Below, one piece after another: positions 10,500 through 21,247 of a stretch of 64,000 nucleotides of DNA. The DNA is taken from the NCBI GenBank assembly GCA_018340805.1, contig JACMZG010001908.1, positions 31,240,894-31,304,893 on the forward strand, written 5' to 3'. A model generated the notes under the pieces. That model did no database searches. It was not told where the DNA came from and worked only from the letters and a program-made list of their open reading frames with translations. The first letter of the stretch is position 1; every line of letters starts with the position of its first letter. Position numbers and translations under genes: made by a program. The DNA comes from Microvelia longipes. Taxonomy: Eukaryota; Arthropoda; Insecta; Hemiptera; Veliidae.

Positions 10500-13400
10500 A
10501 TATATATAACATTTAATGCATGCTTAATACTTTGCACAATTTTATAAAAGTTTAATATCCAGAACTTATTTCATTATTTCTTACTCATTCATTTTACTTA
10601 CAGTTTAAGTTTTTAAGTATTTTTTTATGATACAATTATTGATTTTATTTTTTTAATTAATACTTTATTAATAATTCAACATTGATATTGTTTATTTCTG
10701 TTTGTTCTTTACCGCATATTGTATTTTTTTACATTGTTTCTTCTTCTTTTATTTAAATTGTTAAAATTGTTATTGAGCTCTGCTGATTGTTACAATAAAT
10801 AAATAAATAAGAACAGAATTGGTATTTTTTTAGAAGCAAACAATCTAAAAAAAATCCCAGGTAGCAGATCTCCGCACCAGAATGTTTTTTGTTCTATTCA
10901 AGTCAAACAACATCAACACATTATTCTAGATCGAAGTGTTGTTTAAAAGTATATAGTTGTGATGCAATGTACAAAAAAAAGTAATGCATTATCCTGATTT
11001 TGTTCACTATAGATGGTTGTAGAGATTTTGGTGCTAACAACTATTTTGGGATTTATCTAAGGGCATCTAAATATTATAATATAAATATAATGATATTAAT
11101 ACAACTTAATTCTTAAGATTTATTAAAGAGACAATTAGCATTAAACGAAGGAGCGGGGAAAATTACTTGATTTGACATTCTGTCCACAAAAATATGTGTC
11201 ATTTCCTGGTGAAAATTTGCTACATAAGGAAATCTACGAGGTATTTTGTTTTCGTTCCTCTATGGTGGTAGCTATAATTGTTTGTGCATTTTAAAATCTA
11301 TAAATAACAACACAAATACTAAATTTGCTTTAAATTTATTATATATTTCCACTTAAAAGTAAATATCTACTATAATTTTCTGTATTATGCCTTATATTAT
11401 GACCTATAATTAATAGTTCGTATATACATAGTTATACTTCAAGTCTTGTAATATCACAAATGTGTTGCTTAATTTTTCAAATATAATTCTAATATATTGA
11501 TTTATACCATGGTATCGCTGAGAAGTTTAACTGGAACAGTCTCGGCCTCTCTCTTTGGTCGCTGCAAAACACGAATCAAGTCAAATATTAGGGTATAAAG
11601 TACGAAGGCACACACTAAAATAAAAAAATAAATTCCCGTTTTAGGGCCTTTTGACCCATCAGGGTAATCACCCTGCGGGAAACCCCTCAGATGGGTTGGA
11701 TCTACTATCCTCTAAGAATTAATTAAAGTTGGCGAACTATTTTAAATACAAATACTATTCATATATTCTTAGAGCATAGCCCTATGCTCTAAAGGTCTGA
11801 GGCTGCGAACACCGGACCTCCGGTGCCGAAAACGAGTGAGGCACCTAGAGTGAGGTAGGCACACACTATTGGAGCATAAACATGATAAGTAAAAGTTACA
11901 TTTATGAGATTTATCGAATATAATATATCCTAGCTCTGAACTCTATGAAAACCTCTATAGAGACCTCTATGCATGTGATGTCAAAATTATAGTTGCACAT
12001 CTTTTGCAAAAGTTCTAAAAGCTTGTTACTGAATCGGGATGGTCCTTAAATTTTTGAAACTAAAACTTTGAGATGTTCCAAATACTGCATTAACAGAAAA
12101 AATCGTGTACGAGATACCTTGAAACTTTTCCTCAAAATATAAAATTCGCCAAATTTATACTGCAACATGTATTCAGACTCGCTTAGCTCGTCCTCAGATA
12201 GTAAATGCATCCGTTTCATTCTCAGCGGTCACCCATACAGCACTAACCACGATCAATACTGCTTAAGTTTTATGATCCAACAAAACACATAGATATACTT
12301 TTCGTAGTAAACGAAACTTGGTGTACTAATTTATTACGTACTGATATATACTAGTACTGAATTTAAACTGAATTGGATCATTTTCTGATTTTTAACCATT
12401 TTTTGGAAAGCGCGCAATTGAACTAATGCTGATAATAAGATGAAACTTAGCATACATGTTTATCTTATACTTAGCCACATGCGTGCATAATCTCATCATC
12501 CGATCGTTAATGATTTTTCAAAAATTTTGCTAAATCATTATTGCGGGTTAATGATGTCATAAAAAATATATTCCGAATAGCACAACTGCCTACAGCGGTA
12601 AACTGATTTTTGTACGAAGTTTTAACTTTCTAGCAAGTTTTTCCTAGGAGCTACGATAACAGACAACTTTGTGAAAACCAATCAGAAGGCCTTAAAAACG
12701 CCTGAAACACAATACTTTTCCTATATACCTACAGTACAAATCAGGGTAAGTAAAAAGGTAACGCTATTTAGAATAGAAAAATGGTTAGAGCTACTTCTAA
12801 TTTTGAACAGATCGATGAAGCGGAAGCCTTGATTTTAAATCAAGGCCCTCTATTAGGACCCTTTCATCCTTTTAGGCAAAGTAAGATGCAATAATAATAA
12901 AATTGAATGACCAGAGATTTGAACAAAAATTATCATCTCTACCAAGAGAAGTTAGTTTTGTTTGATTGGATTGGTAGAAAAGTCAATCTATAATGTAAGG
13001 GTCTTGTAACATGTAGGACTTCTATGGACCTTAAAACTAACAGAACGCATGCATACATGCATTTATAAGAGTGGAATTTAAACTAAGCAAATTAAATCAA
13101 CACGCAACCAGCTTATAAGCTAAATCCTTTAGCTAATTTAGTGTGGATTATAAATTTATCTTAAATTTTAGAGGAATGCACTCAAGCTCTGAACCCTTTA
13201 TTATTTTTTTGTATTATAACAAAATTAAATATAACTTACGTTTTGCCCAGTTTTTCTTGGTTTCTTAGGTTCATCATCATCTTCGTCTAAAAATGTATAC
13301 TACAATAAGTATCATATATAATAAAATAAAGATAATTCACAAAACTAGTTTCACATATTAAGTCATACTTTTTATCATCATTCATTCTAGAGGGTCAAGG

Positions 13401-13944
13401 TGCCATTAAGTATTATCAGTGATTAACAATCCTTGGGCCCCAAGACGAAACTGTGTCCCCAAAACTTACTTAAACAAGGTTTGGGTCGCCAATCAAATAG
13501 GATTTTCACTATATGGTTGTTGTCCATCTATGATATAATATTTGAAGAAAATGTCTCCAACATTAATTAGGGGTTGAAAACCCAAACATTTTAAAAACCT
13601 TTAAACAAGAAAAATAGTTAGAATTTAAAATAATTGTGTTATATTATTTTATTATATACTGACATCATAAATTCCCCCGCATTTGGAAGCAAGATCTATA
13701 CTTCCAGACCAGTTCCATAAAATTCTTGACGTTTAATAACTTTACCTGAGACTTGATTGATAGCATCAGTTATTTTCTTTAACGTTGCATCATCAATGTC
13801 TTCTTCCTCGTCGTCTTCATCATAGTAAAGATAATAATCTCCATCACCTTTGTCATTATCATCATCATAAGTGTACTCGTCGTACACACCAGGATGGCAG
13901 TTTACTCCAGCAAACAATGCCACAAGTAGTAGCCACTTTAACAT
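8008..13944 (-). CDS. Predicted secreted acidic, cysteine-rich protein (four exons, 227 aa)
   Basis: Exons on the minus strand: 13746-13944, 13240-13286, 9945-10191, 8008-8198. Phases (1, 0, 1) agree at every junction. Donors are CAG|GTAAAG, AAC|GTAAGT and CAG|GTAATA; each acceptor is a T-rich tract ending in AG. The protein opens with a signal peptide (MLKWLLLVALFAGVNC). A Tyr/Asp/Glu-rich acidic region to about residue 50 follows, then DEDDDEPKKPRK around 67-78. A middle region holds LDSFRIDRLVRPILKEVF, and the C-terminal third has ten cysteines, beginning with EDCCTCKEETCSCC. There are no further membrane segments, so it is probably secreted. A second reading of exon 1 skips the splice and stops at 13696 (82 aa); the intact phase chain argues against it. 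An acceptor-like TACAG just before the ATG suggests a 5' UTR intron. I do not recognise the family. Confidence 0.72.
8312..8434. mobile_element. Small TIR element, AGGCCCGTA ends, in the last intron of the secreted-protein gene
   Basis: The nine terminal bases AGGCCCGTA (8312-8320) and TACGGGCCT (8426-8434) are exact inverted repeats. The interior is G-run rich with no coding capacity. Tail fragments of the 5S-like family lie on both sides (8257-8300 and 8440-8530), so it may have inserted into an older copy of that repeat. Confidence 0.55.
8535..9850. other. Intron of the secreted-protein gene; nothing coding seen
   Basis: AT-rich intron sequence between the third and fourth exons. The 90-codon plus-strand frame at 9292 has no recognisable features. 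An ATATTATT.TAACAACTATAATGGTT word at about 9660 recurs at 8770, suggesting a decayed repeat. Confidence 0.45.
9857..9924. repeat. Hairpin next to a splice donor
   Basis: Exact 15-bp arms (9857-9871 and 9910-9924) enclose a loop region of about 38 bp that is itself partly palindromic (GTACTGCAGTA). It starts 20 bp inside the intron after the donor of the third exon of the secreted-protein gene (donor at 9944, minus). Confidence 0.7.
10350..10508. repeat. TA microsatellite
   Basis: About 160 bp of (TA)n with slips, in the intron upstream of the third exon of the secreted-protein gene. The Tyr-Ile repeat frame over it is an artefact. Confidence 0.9.
10520..12100. other. Intron of the secreted-protein gene; nothing coding seen
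   Basis: AT-rich intron. A segment at 11640-11710 (GACCCATCAGGGTAATCACCCTGCGGG words) resembles 21700-21770 (GATCCATCAGGGATAACCCCAGTGGG), a minor dispersed repeat. Nothing else is recognised. Confidence 0.45.
12103..12766 (-). repeat. Near-complete copy of the 5S-like repeat family
   Basis: Read on the minus strand it runs from a CCTGATTTGTACTGTAGGTATATAGGAAAAG-type head, through AGGCGTTTTTAAGGCCTTCTGATTGG and TAGCTCCTAGG blocks, to a 5S-like segment at 12221-12285 and a tail of GAGGACGAGC and GAGGAAAAGTTTCAAGGTATC. The same order is seen at 32620-33270. It lies in the second-to-third exon intron of the secreted-protein gene, in sense orientation. Confidence 0.7.
12221..12285 (-). other. 5S rRNA-like internal promoter segment
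   Basis: Minus-strand sequence reads CTTAAGCAGTATTGATCGTGG then TTAGTGCTGTATGGGTGACCG. This parallels the 5S rRNA region spanning box A (GTTAAGCAGCGTCG), the intermediate element and box C (GGATGGGTGACCGCCTGGGAA), with correct spacing. It is not a functional 5S gene: the 5' half and the 3' end are absent. Confidence 0.68.
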
Positions 13945-14489
13945 ACTGTCACCTGTACATAATCCACATAAAAAGTATGTTGCCGTGAGAATGACATTTT
14001 TTCAAAGACATTAATGATGGTTTATGACGTTATAAAAAATATTTGTAAGCAAAGATTGAGTTTTAAACTCTTCAGCATAAACGTGTGAGCTAAGATGATA
14101 ACATATGATAAGACCTCTACCTAGTTGGTAGAGGTTATTAGTCTTGAAAACACCTAAATGAATAAGTATAATTCATTTAAAATCTCAGTTTTAGTACAAA
14201 CAGAATAATCTTCCTGTATACCTCCTACAGAAAAAGGAAAAATATTAATTAATAATTTCATTTTCCCCTTTCTAAATATTCAAATGTGTATAATGTTACG
14301 TATAACTACTGGGAAAAACTATATAACTATAAATTAACTTTTAATAGCTGTGCTGCCCGCACTTTATTTATTGTCAAAATTGTTGTTTATATTTGTCTTA
14401 GAGACAGACTTGACATTATAAAAATAAAGTCATCCTTTATAATCGACAAATTATAATGATGAGTCTAGCGTGAAGGTATGCTTAGAAAC

Positions 14490-14930
14490 TTATAGACCAA
14501 TAAAGAGCCCAGGGGTGTTTTGTTAATAAAAGTGTAATGCTGGAACCGACTCAATTTTCGTAAATACCTTCCTGAACAAGGATCTGCAATTCTGCCGACT
14601 CGTATCGGATGGGTGTCCCAGGCAGAACGCACTTTAGGGGTCAAATTTACCACCCAGTTAATAAAAGTGTAATGGCCTGAAACGGGTTTAATTTTTCGTA
14701 AATACTTCCTGAACAAGGATCTGCAATTCTGCCGACTCGTATCGGATGGGTGTGCCCAGGCAGAACCTTTGACCACCTAAAGTGCATTCTGCCTGGACAC
14801 CCATCCGATACGTCGGCAGAATTGCAGATCCTTGTTCAGGAAGGTATTTACGAAAAATTGAGACCGGTTCCAGCCATTACACTTTTTATTAACAAAACAC
14901 CCCTGGGCTCTTGGTCTAATACTTTTTAAT
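14490..14930. repeat. Foldback of three copies (two direct, one inverted)
   Basis: A unit of about 120 bp holding TTCCTGAACAAGGATCTGCA and CCGACTCGTATCGGATGGGT occurs at about 14550-14635 and again, direct, at about 14690-14770. It is then inverted at 14783-14905. The outermost bases also pair: AGAGCCCAGGGGTGTTTTGTTAATAAAAGTGTAATG on the left and its reverse complement on the right. It can fold into a hairpin of more than 120 bp with an extra copy in the loop. The 103-codon frame here is a by-product. Confidence 0.82.
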
Positions 14931-14934
14931 CTTC

Positions 14935-16395
14935 ACTATAAAAACTTAAGGTAAAAATCTTAGGGGAGCTTCAACCCCTTATTATATCTGTGCATTTTTG
15001 AACAAAATCTAAACTAATTATCTTTTCATTATTACAATTTACCAATAATACTTATTTTCACTTTAACTTTTAAGTAAAATGAATCTACAAAAAGTAAATT
15101 ATGTTGATTGGTAACCTTTCGTTGCTAACTAGACAAATTAAAAAATAGGGACAATAATGTCATAATTGATTGTTTTGAGAAAGTATTATATACAATAGTA
15201 ATATGACAAATCAATATAGGACAACTATCATGTTTCCACGAAGCCGATGCCAAAACTTACTTTCCAACGAATGGTTTCCTATTGTGGGTACTAAACAAAT
15301 TGTGAAAAGTTATATACTTAAATATAACTTAAGTAAAGTAATATACTTTTAAATCCTTTAAAAGGGATGAAAACCCGGAGATGTTGAGCATCTACAATGT
15401 AAGTTACTTCCTAACCCTAAACAGAATAAATTTTAGGTAAAGCCTGATTGGGTTTACCTAAAATTTATACCGTTAAAGTAATTTTATAATAATATCTTGG
15501 TGTGTCAGTCTTATAAAGAGCAGAGGTCATTTAATTTCTGGCGTAAAGCATAGTTTATTTTAAAAATTATAATTAATAGAAGAGAGACGGGAGTCTCCTA
15601 AAATTATTGCTAGGGCCCCTAAAGCACCCTTTGTCTCTGGTGCTGTTCCTTTAAGTATTAAAAATATATTCACAAAGAAAAAATAACGTACCTATTAAAT
15701 CGATGCCAGCAGAATTAAAAATGGTCCAAATCAAAACTAAAGAGGAAGATTTTATTTTTTAGTCTTTTATAAATTCAATCAATTAGAAGGTTATCATAAC
15801 AATAAAGGCTAATTGAACAGGGCAAAGAATACAATAGTAATAACCAATGCAAAGAATGGCACATCAAAATGAAATCGAACAACTTAAAACACTTGTTAGC
15901 AAACAATAAGCTGATTAACACAGTAAACAAATGCAAATTATCATTCAATTTGAGAGAGTAAATAAAAAGGTAAAATTAACTTTTTTAATTTAATTTCATT
16001 GAATAGGGTTTAGAAAATAAATCTGTCTTTGATCAATAAATAATATTAATTTGATTAAAATTAACAATATATTGTAAACACTGTAAATAATCATCTGCTA
16101 TTATACACATTATATATTGTCAACTAAATAAGTATTTAAATAGGAACTTGGTTAGTCTGCTACATGAAATGGGAAAGAAGTAATAGCCCTCAATAAATGT
16201 TCTTAAAAATTAAATCAATAGTTTTCCCAGTAAAATGGAGTTACTATAACAAAAGTTACACTACCTTTATGATAAATTAAGTTAAAACAGGATAAAATAA
16301 CACTAATCAAAATAAGTTTTGAAAATCAAAGCTTTTTCTTATCATATTAAAATGAAAAAGTGAACTAAAATATTAAACACCAATACCCCCGCAAT
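14935..16395. other. Intergenic; nothing coding seen
   Basis: AT-rich. A segment at about 15260-15310 is the inverted partner of the repeat at 1970-2010. An inverted pair ATTTTAGGTAAAGCC and GGTTTACCTAAAATTTA lies at about 15432-15470. No gene is visible. Confidence 0.45.
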
Positions 16396-16399
16396 CTTT

Positions 16400-16568
16400 G
16401 TTATGGTACGACACACTGCTAAAATCAGTTAACAGCGGGGGGAAATGGTGTTGAAGAACCAATAAGATTGGCCTGACTTGAAATTGAGGGCGTGGTTTAA
16501 CCTCATTGGCTCCCTCGCATTATTTTCCCACACTGACTACCGATTTCAGCTGTGTGTCATACTATAAC
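16400..16568. mobile_element. MITE with 30-bp TIRs, copy 1
   Basis: The ends are imperfect 30-bp inverted repeats (25 of 30 match) of the type GTTATAGTATGACACACAGC. The interior shares GAACCAATAAGATTGG, GGTTTAACCTCATTGGCTCCCT and TTTTCCC words with copy 2 at 27941-28110. It is about 169 bp long, non-coding and clearly non-autonomous. No target duplication could be fixed by eye. Confidence 0.8.
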
Positions 16569-16569
16569 A

Positions 16570-19500
16570 ACTCTCATGTCACATCATTTAATTATTTAAG
16601 AAAATACTTTATACCAATAACTAGTATAAAATTTTATAAATACAATACAAAGTATACCTGAATACAATCCTAGTTAAATTGTAGAATCTGTAGATCAGGA
16701 TCAAAAATTGAACGCAATGATCTTAGTAATATTAAGTTACACAGGTAACTTTTAACTTGCTTTTGTCTATTGATTGTGTTCTTGATGTTTAGATTCTATA
16801 CTCTATATCTCTCGGTCTTACATTTTAGCCAATAAAAAGAGCAATTATTTTCTTTTTTTTATAGAGATTAACTAATACCAAATGAAAGCATGAAATAAAT
16901 ATTCAATGGCTGTATGGTCCAAGTAGACCAATGCCAAAAGAAAAAAAACTAATACAAAAAAGATAAATCAAGTAAAATTACTTAATTCATATTTATATGC
17001 CTAATGAAAGATAGTATGCCTCGAAACAATATGTTAAGAAAGGAGGTAGATGTTCTTGTCCATAAAGGTAAGTAGATTTCTTTAAAGAAAATTATACCTT
17101 ACTGAAACTTTAGTCATATCTCTAGATATTCGAAATGATAATATATTAAACTTTGTTTATATATTAACTATTTTTTCTCATTAACAGATAACAAAAGTAA
17201 AAAACAGGGATTTGTAGGTAAGGAGAGATCAGATGCATAAGGATATGTCATTATGTATTTTTGGATTTCCTAGTTTCAATTGTTTAAAAAAGTTTTTTTT
17301 TTTTAATTTCCTTTTATTTTGTATTTACTACAAAGATTACATTATATTATATTTATAAAATAGTAATAAAGCTAAATAAATAAAATTATTCTTAATAAAA
17401 TAATATAAACAGGGTAACAGGCAATTGAATAAATTATTATATATAAGATTTATTATTGGCCCCTAAGGCAACAAAAACATCTCTTAACTTTATTTATTGC
17501 CAATTATCCTAAAGTAAATTTGAAAAAAATCACATCTTCTTTAATAAACTTACTTAAAAGAAAACATATAAGAAAGTTAAATAGAAAAGGACACATTTAA
17601 CCAACTAGTTATTAAGGAAATAACATAAAACTAATAGAAAATAAAGAAATAAAATGGTTGAGAACAGGTAAAAGTACCACCTCAACCAACTTAATTAATT
17701 AGTTCACATCAAGATTGGTATACCTGAAACATCAAGAAAAGTTCTCCCAGGAGAAAATTAAAAACCCACATTTTAATCATTAATCCTTCTTATGACAATG
17801 GATACCAAAAACCTTTTTTAAAAATCTGGGAAATATGTTTATATTGACCATCTATAAAAACTAGAGTAGAAGTCATCATATATACAAAACATTCTATTTA
17901 ACTTTCTTTAATTATTAATTGTATTTTGGAATTAAAACAGCAAATACACTACATTCTTAATACATAGAACTGAAGAAATTGCACAAAAAACATTGCTGGG
18001 GGAAACAGATGATACGCACACAGTACAGGCTCATATACACCTAACATCTATTGCTGAAGAAGGATTTTGTAATTACTAAGCTGAAGTAATTGTACTTAAA
18101 GGCATACTAAAGACCAAGAAAATATTGTCATGTGCATTTATCAAAGAAAACATAACAATTTTGAAAGATAAAACTTCTTTTATTTTGGTATTAATAGATA
18201 TTATGTAAAGTCTAAAGAAAATACTAGGAGAAAATTATATTATATGCAAAATGAGCTAAACAAATAAAAGTTAGCTATCTTGGTGAAAATTATAAGCTCA
18301 GACAAATATTTAAAATATTCAGCTAAAACATACATTCATTTGTAGAGCAATTAAGCCTAAATAAGCAAGTTTTTTATTACAACTAATTCATATTCATCAT
18401 CAAATACCTTATTGCATACCCTTACAGTTTTAATTAAAAATTCCTTCTTCCATGTTAAAATTCAATAGCAACATAGCCATATTCTGATACATGGTTAAGA
18501 AAGAAAAAAAGCAAAATATTTAGACCAAAAAGTTCACTTGTCACTAATTAAATGTGTCAAATAAATTCTACGATTCGGTTACTTCAAAAAACTAATAAAT
18601 CAAAGTGGGATAATCTGTTCAAAGGAAAACAAATAAAACTAGAGTATTGAAAGAAAATAATAATGATAAAAGGGAAAATGATTAAGGCATATTTCCTTAT
18701 CACAATAAATACTTGAATAATCATACCATAAAGTTATCACAAGAATCAATTTAGACAAAATTAATGTTTTACACAAATAGGAGGAGGAAATTTAAGAGGG
18801 AAAGAAAAAAATCTATAAAAAAACTCCTTTTAAAAGAGAAACATATTCCAAATTTAAAGAGTTATATTTAAATAAGAAAATGAACTATTTAAGATGATGC
18901 GTTTGGATTGAATCACTTATTAAGTTAACTAATCATGAAAAACAACCAAGAATCCATAAGTTCAGATACTTTTACTTGAACATAATGTGGAACAAAATTA
19001 ATCAAGTGTAAGTTAGTTATTTATAAAGAATATATTATTTAATATTGAAATGTAAAAGATATATTATTTTATCAATTATAATAAGTTTTAATCGCAAGGA
19101 AGCAGATAGATAATTTTATTATTAAAACCCATACTTAGATTTCTTTGTTAAATAACAGTTCCACAAAAAATATTGTGAGGCCATTACATTACCTCTTACT
19201 AAAAACTTTCAAATAATCATGTGACTCATCATTTGGAAATCATTATAACCATAATGTACACTTAAAGAAATAAAATGTAACATATAATAAGGAAATTAGA
19301 TCAAAACACATCAATAAAGAATGTAAAACAAAATAAGAATAATAAAGCACAGGAATCTAAGACAAATTTTAGCAAAAATAACATGAAAATGTAGACTTCC
19401 ATGGTTATAATCCAGAAGTTAAAAATCTTCTGGTATAGATAACGTTGACAAGGAAAATAAAGCTCCAGAACTACAATTTCAAAGGATTTTTTTTAACTTC

Positions 19501-20970
19501 TTGCTAGTACAAGTTCTAAAAGAAAGCTGAAATATTATTAAATAAGGTTCTTAAGTAATAAATTAAGTCCTTAACAAAAATTAGTTTTAACTGTTAATTA
19601 AGGATAAATAATCATAGAATACCACTAATAGTACAGTTATTGACAAGAAACTGTTAAAGTATGTAAAAATAAAAAAATATCCTCAAAACATATAACTTTA
19701 ATATAATAAACATCAAAACTTATCAATTATAAATAATTTAATAAGTAAAAAAAGAAAAATATAAATCAAGCAAAATTGAACTAATAAACTATATCCTTAT
19801 AATAAACTAATACAAAATATATTAAACAACATCTAAGGAAAAAATAAATAAATTACCAAAGTAATAATAAAAATAAAAAATAAATCTTTGGAAAGTCAAT
19901 ATTTAAGTCAAAGAATATAATATATGTGTAACAGAATATATGATTTAAATAATATTCATTATAGGAGTACGGATACAATTTATGATCAAAAATAACTGTG
20001 TTCTTAACTAACATGAGACTTACCAACTATATCAAAAAACACTAAATTCTTCAAAGCATGTTTAACTTGTACCAGTCAAAATATATTTGCTTCTCAGCAA
20101 TAGTTTTAATAAATCTATTATTTACCATAAAAAAGCCAATCAAGTCGCAAACAGTATCTTTTCAGTTGAACGTTATTTTGAAAATATATGAAAGAATTCA
20201 ATCATGCAGAACAAGACTGAATTTTTAAAAAATCTTCATAATAAAAATCATTTAAAACAAGTAACAAAAAATATAAGATAGTAGGTGTGGTAATTAATCA
20301 TAATGTAGAATTTAAGCTATTTAAATCATTTTAATTACCCTCACAGATATATTATGCTGCTAATCAATATTTCACTATAATTGCTTAGTTTAAAAATCCT
20401 TAAGGTCATAAGCATTTTGGGGATTGACCAATTAAAAAAAGCCGCTGCCAACCCCTAACCCTAACCCCATAAACACTGTAAGGAAATAACCTTCTTCCCA
20501 ATCGTTCACTATGTTTGTGCTTTTTCTTGTGTTTACATTGATCTGAAAACTACTCTTTACTTAATCATGAAAATGACATTATAAAATAAAACTACAAAAA
20601 ATAAATGTAAAAAACATCACCAAGAAAACACAGGTAATATAACCTGATTTATTTACAAAGTTTTTTTCCCGCTCCCTCCTTACAGGATTTTTTAGAATTG
20701 GTGGTGTCCCAACTAACCTGCCAAGATTTTTGAAGTAGTCGATAGACTGCAGTTGTATATGTGGTGTTTAAATGTAAACCAAAAATGCATTAATATGAAA
20801 AACATTTCACATGATAGATTAGTTTAAGTCATAATTTTGAGCAATTGAAAGCCTACCAAAAATCAGTGAGAGGAGACGTTCTAAAGGCTAATGTCTCATG
20901 GAGAAAAATATTTAACCAATACCTAAATATAGTATTAATCAATACCTTTCCTAAATGATGTGCCTTTAAA
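16570..20970. other. Very AT-rich intergenic stretch; nothing recognised
   Basis: About 4.4 kb of A-rich sequence with stops in every frame. I see no exon with consistent splice sites, no tRNA and no transposon ends. A CCCTAACCCTAACCCC word at 20452 is too short to be a telomeric block. Confidence 0.5.
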
Positions 20971-20975
20971 CGACT

Positions 20976-20981
20976 TTTATT
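20976..20981 (-). terminator. Poly(A) signal candidate of the Nibbler gene
   Basis: AATAAA on the minus strand, about 93 bp past the stop codon at 21074. It is the nearest canonical signal. Confidence 0.45.
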
Positions 20982-21073
20982 CTAATAATAAGAAAGAACC
21001 TTTCAAAAACGGTTGTTTCTTTGTAACAATATAAATAGCTTAAATTTTCATTACAATTTATATTTAAGGAAAA

Positions 21074-21247
21074 TTAATGATTTCCTTTAACTTTATCGGT
21101 TTGGGTAAAAACTTCAGAAGAATCCACAACAGCTTGAGTGGAAACCTCAACTTTTTTTCTATAATTATTATTCCTGAAATTTCTCCTGTTATTTCTTCTG
21201 TAGTAACGATTCTGTTGTCCTTGATTCCATCCTCTACGGAATCTCCC
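21074..21247 (-). CDS. Nbr: Nibbler exon 12: Arg/Asn-rich C-terminal tail
   Basis: The last exon encodes 57 residues beginning GRFRRGWNQGQQNRYYRRNN and ending FTQTDKVKGNH. The strong basic, low-complexity composition is consistent with RNA contact. It replaces the long C-terminal extension (Mut7-C) that some relatives carry after the exonuclease domain. Confidence 0.85.
   Translation of the reverse strand, partial: GRFRRGWNQGQQNRYYRRNNRRNFRNNNYRKKVEVSTQAVVDSSEVFTQTDKVKGNH

Noticed and set aside
10311..10547. Open frame of Tyr-Ile repeats
   Set aside because: Translation of a TA microsatellite; no gene.
12221..12285. Functional 5S rRNA gene
   Set aside because: Only the middle (box A to C) part is present, embedded in a dispersed repeat with no 5' half or terminator at the proper place.
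13696..13944. 82-aa single-exon secreted peptide
   Set aside because: Possible, but the CAG|GTAAAG donor at 13745 and the perfect phase chain to three further exons make the spliced gene more likely.
13785..13988. His-rich plus-strand frame
   Set aside because: Shadow of the Asp-rich first exon of the secreted-protein gene.
14465..14776. 103-codon minus-strand frame
   Set aside because: It lies wholly in the three-copy foldback, and its internal repeats mirror the DNA repeats.
20448..20470. Telomere-like CCCTAACCCTAACCCC
   Set aside because: Only about two and a half repeats, and most insects use TTAGG; probably chance.
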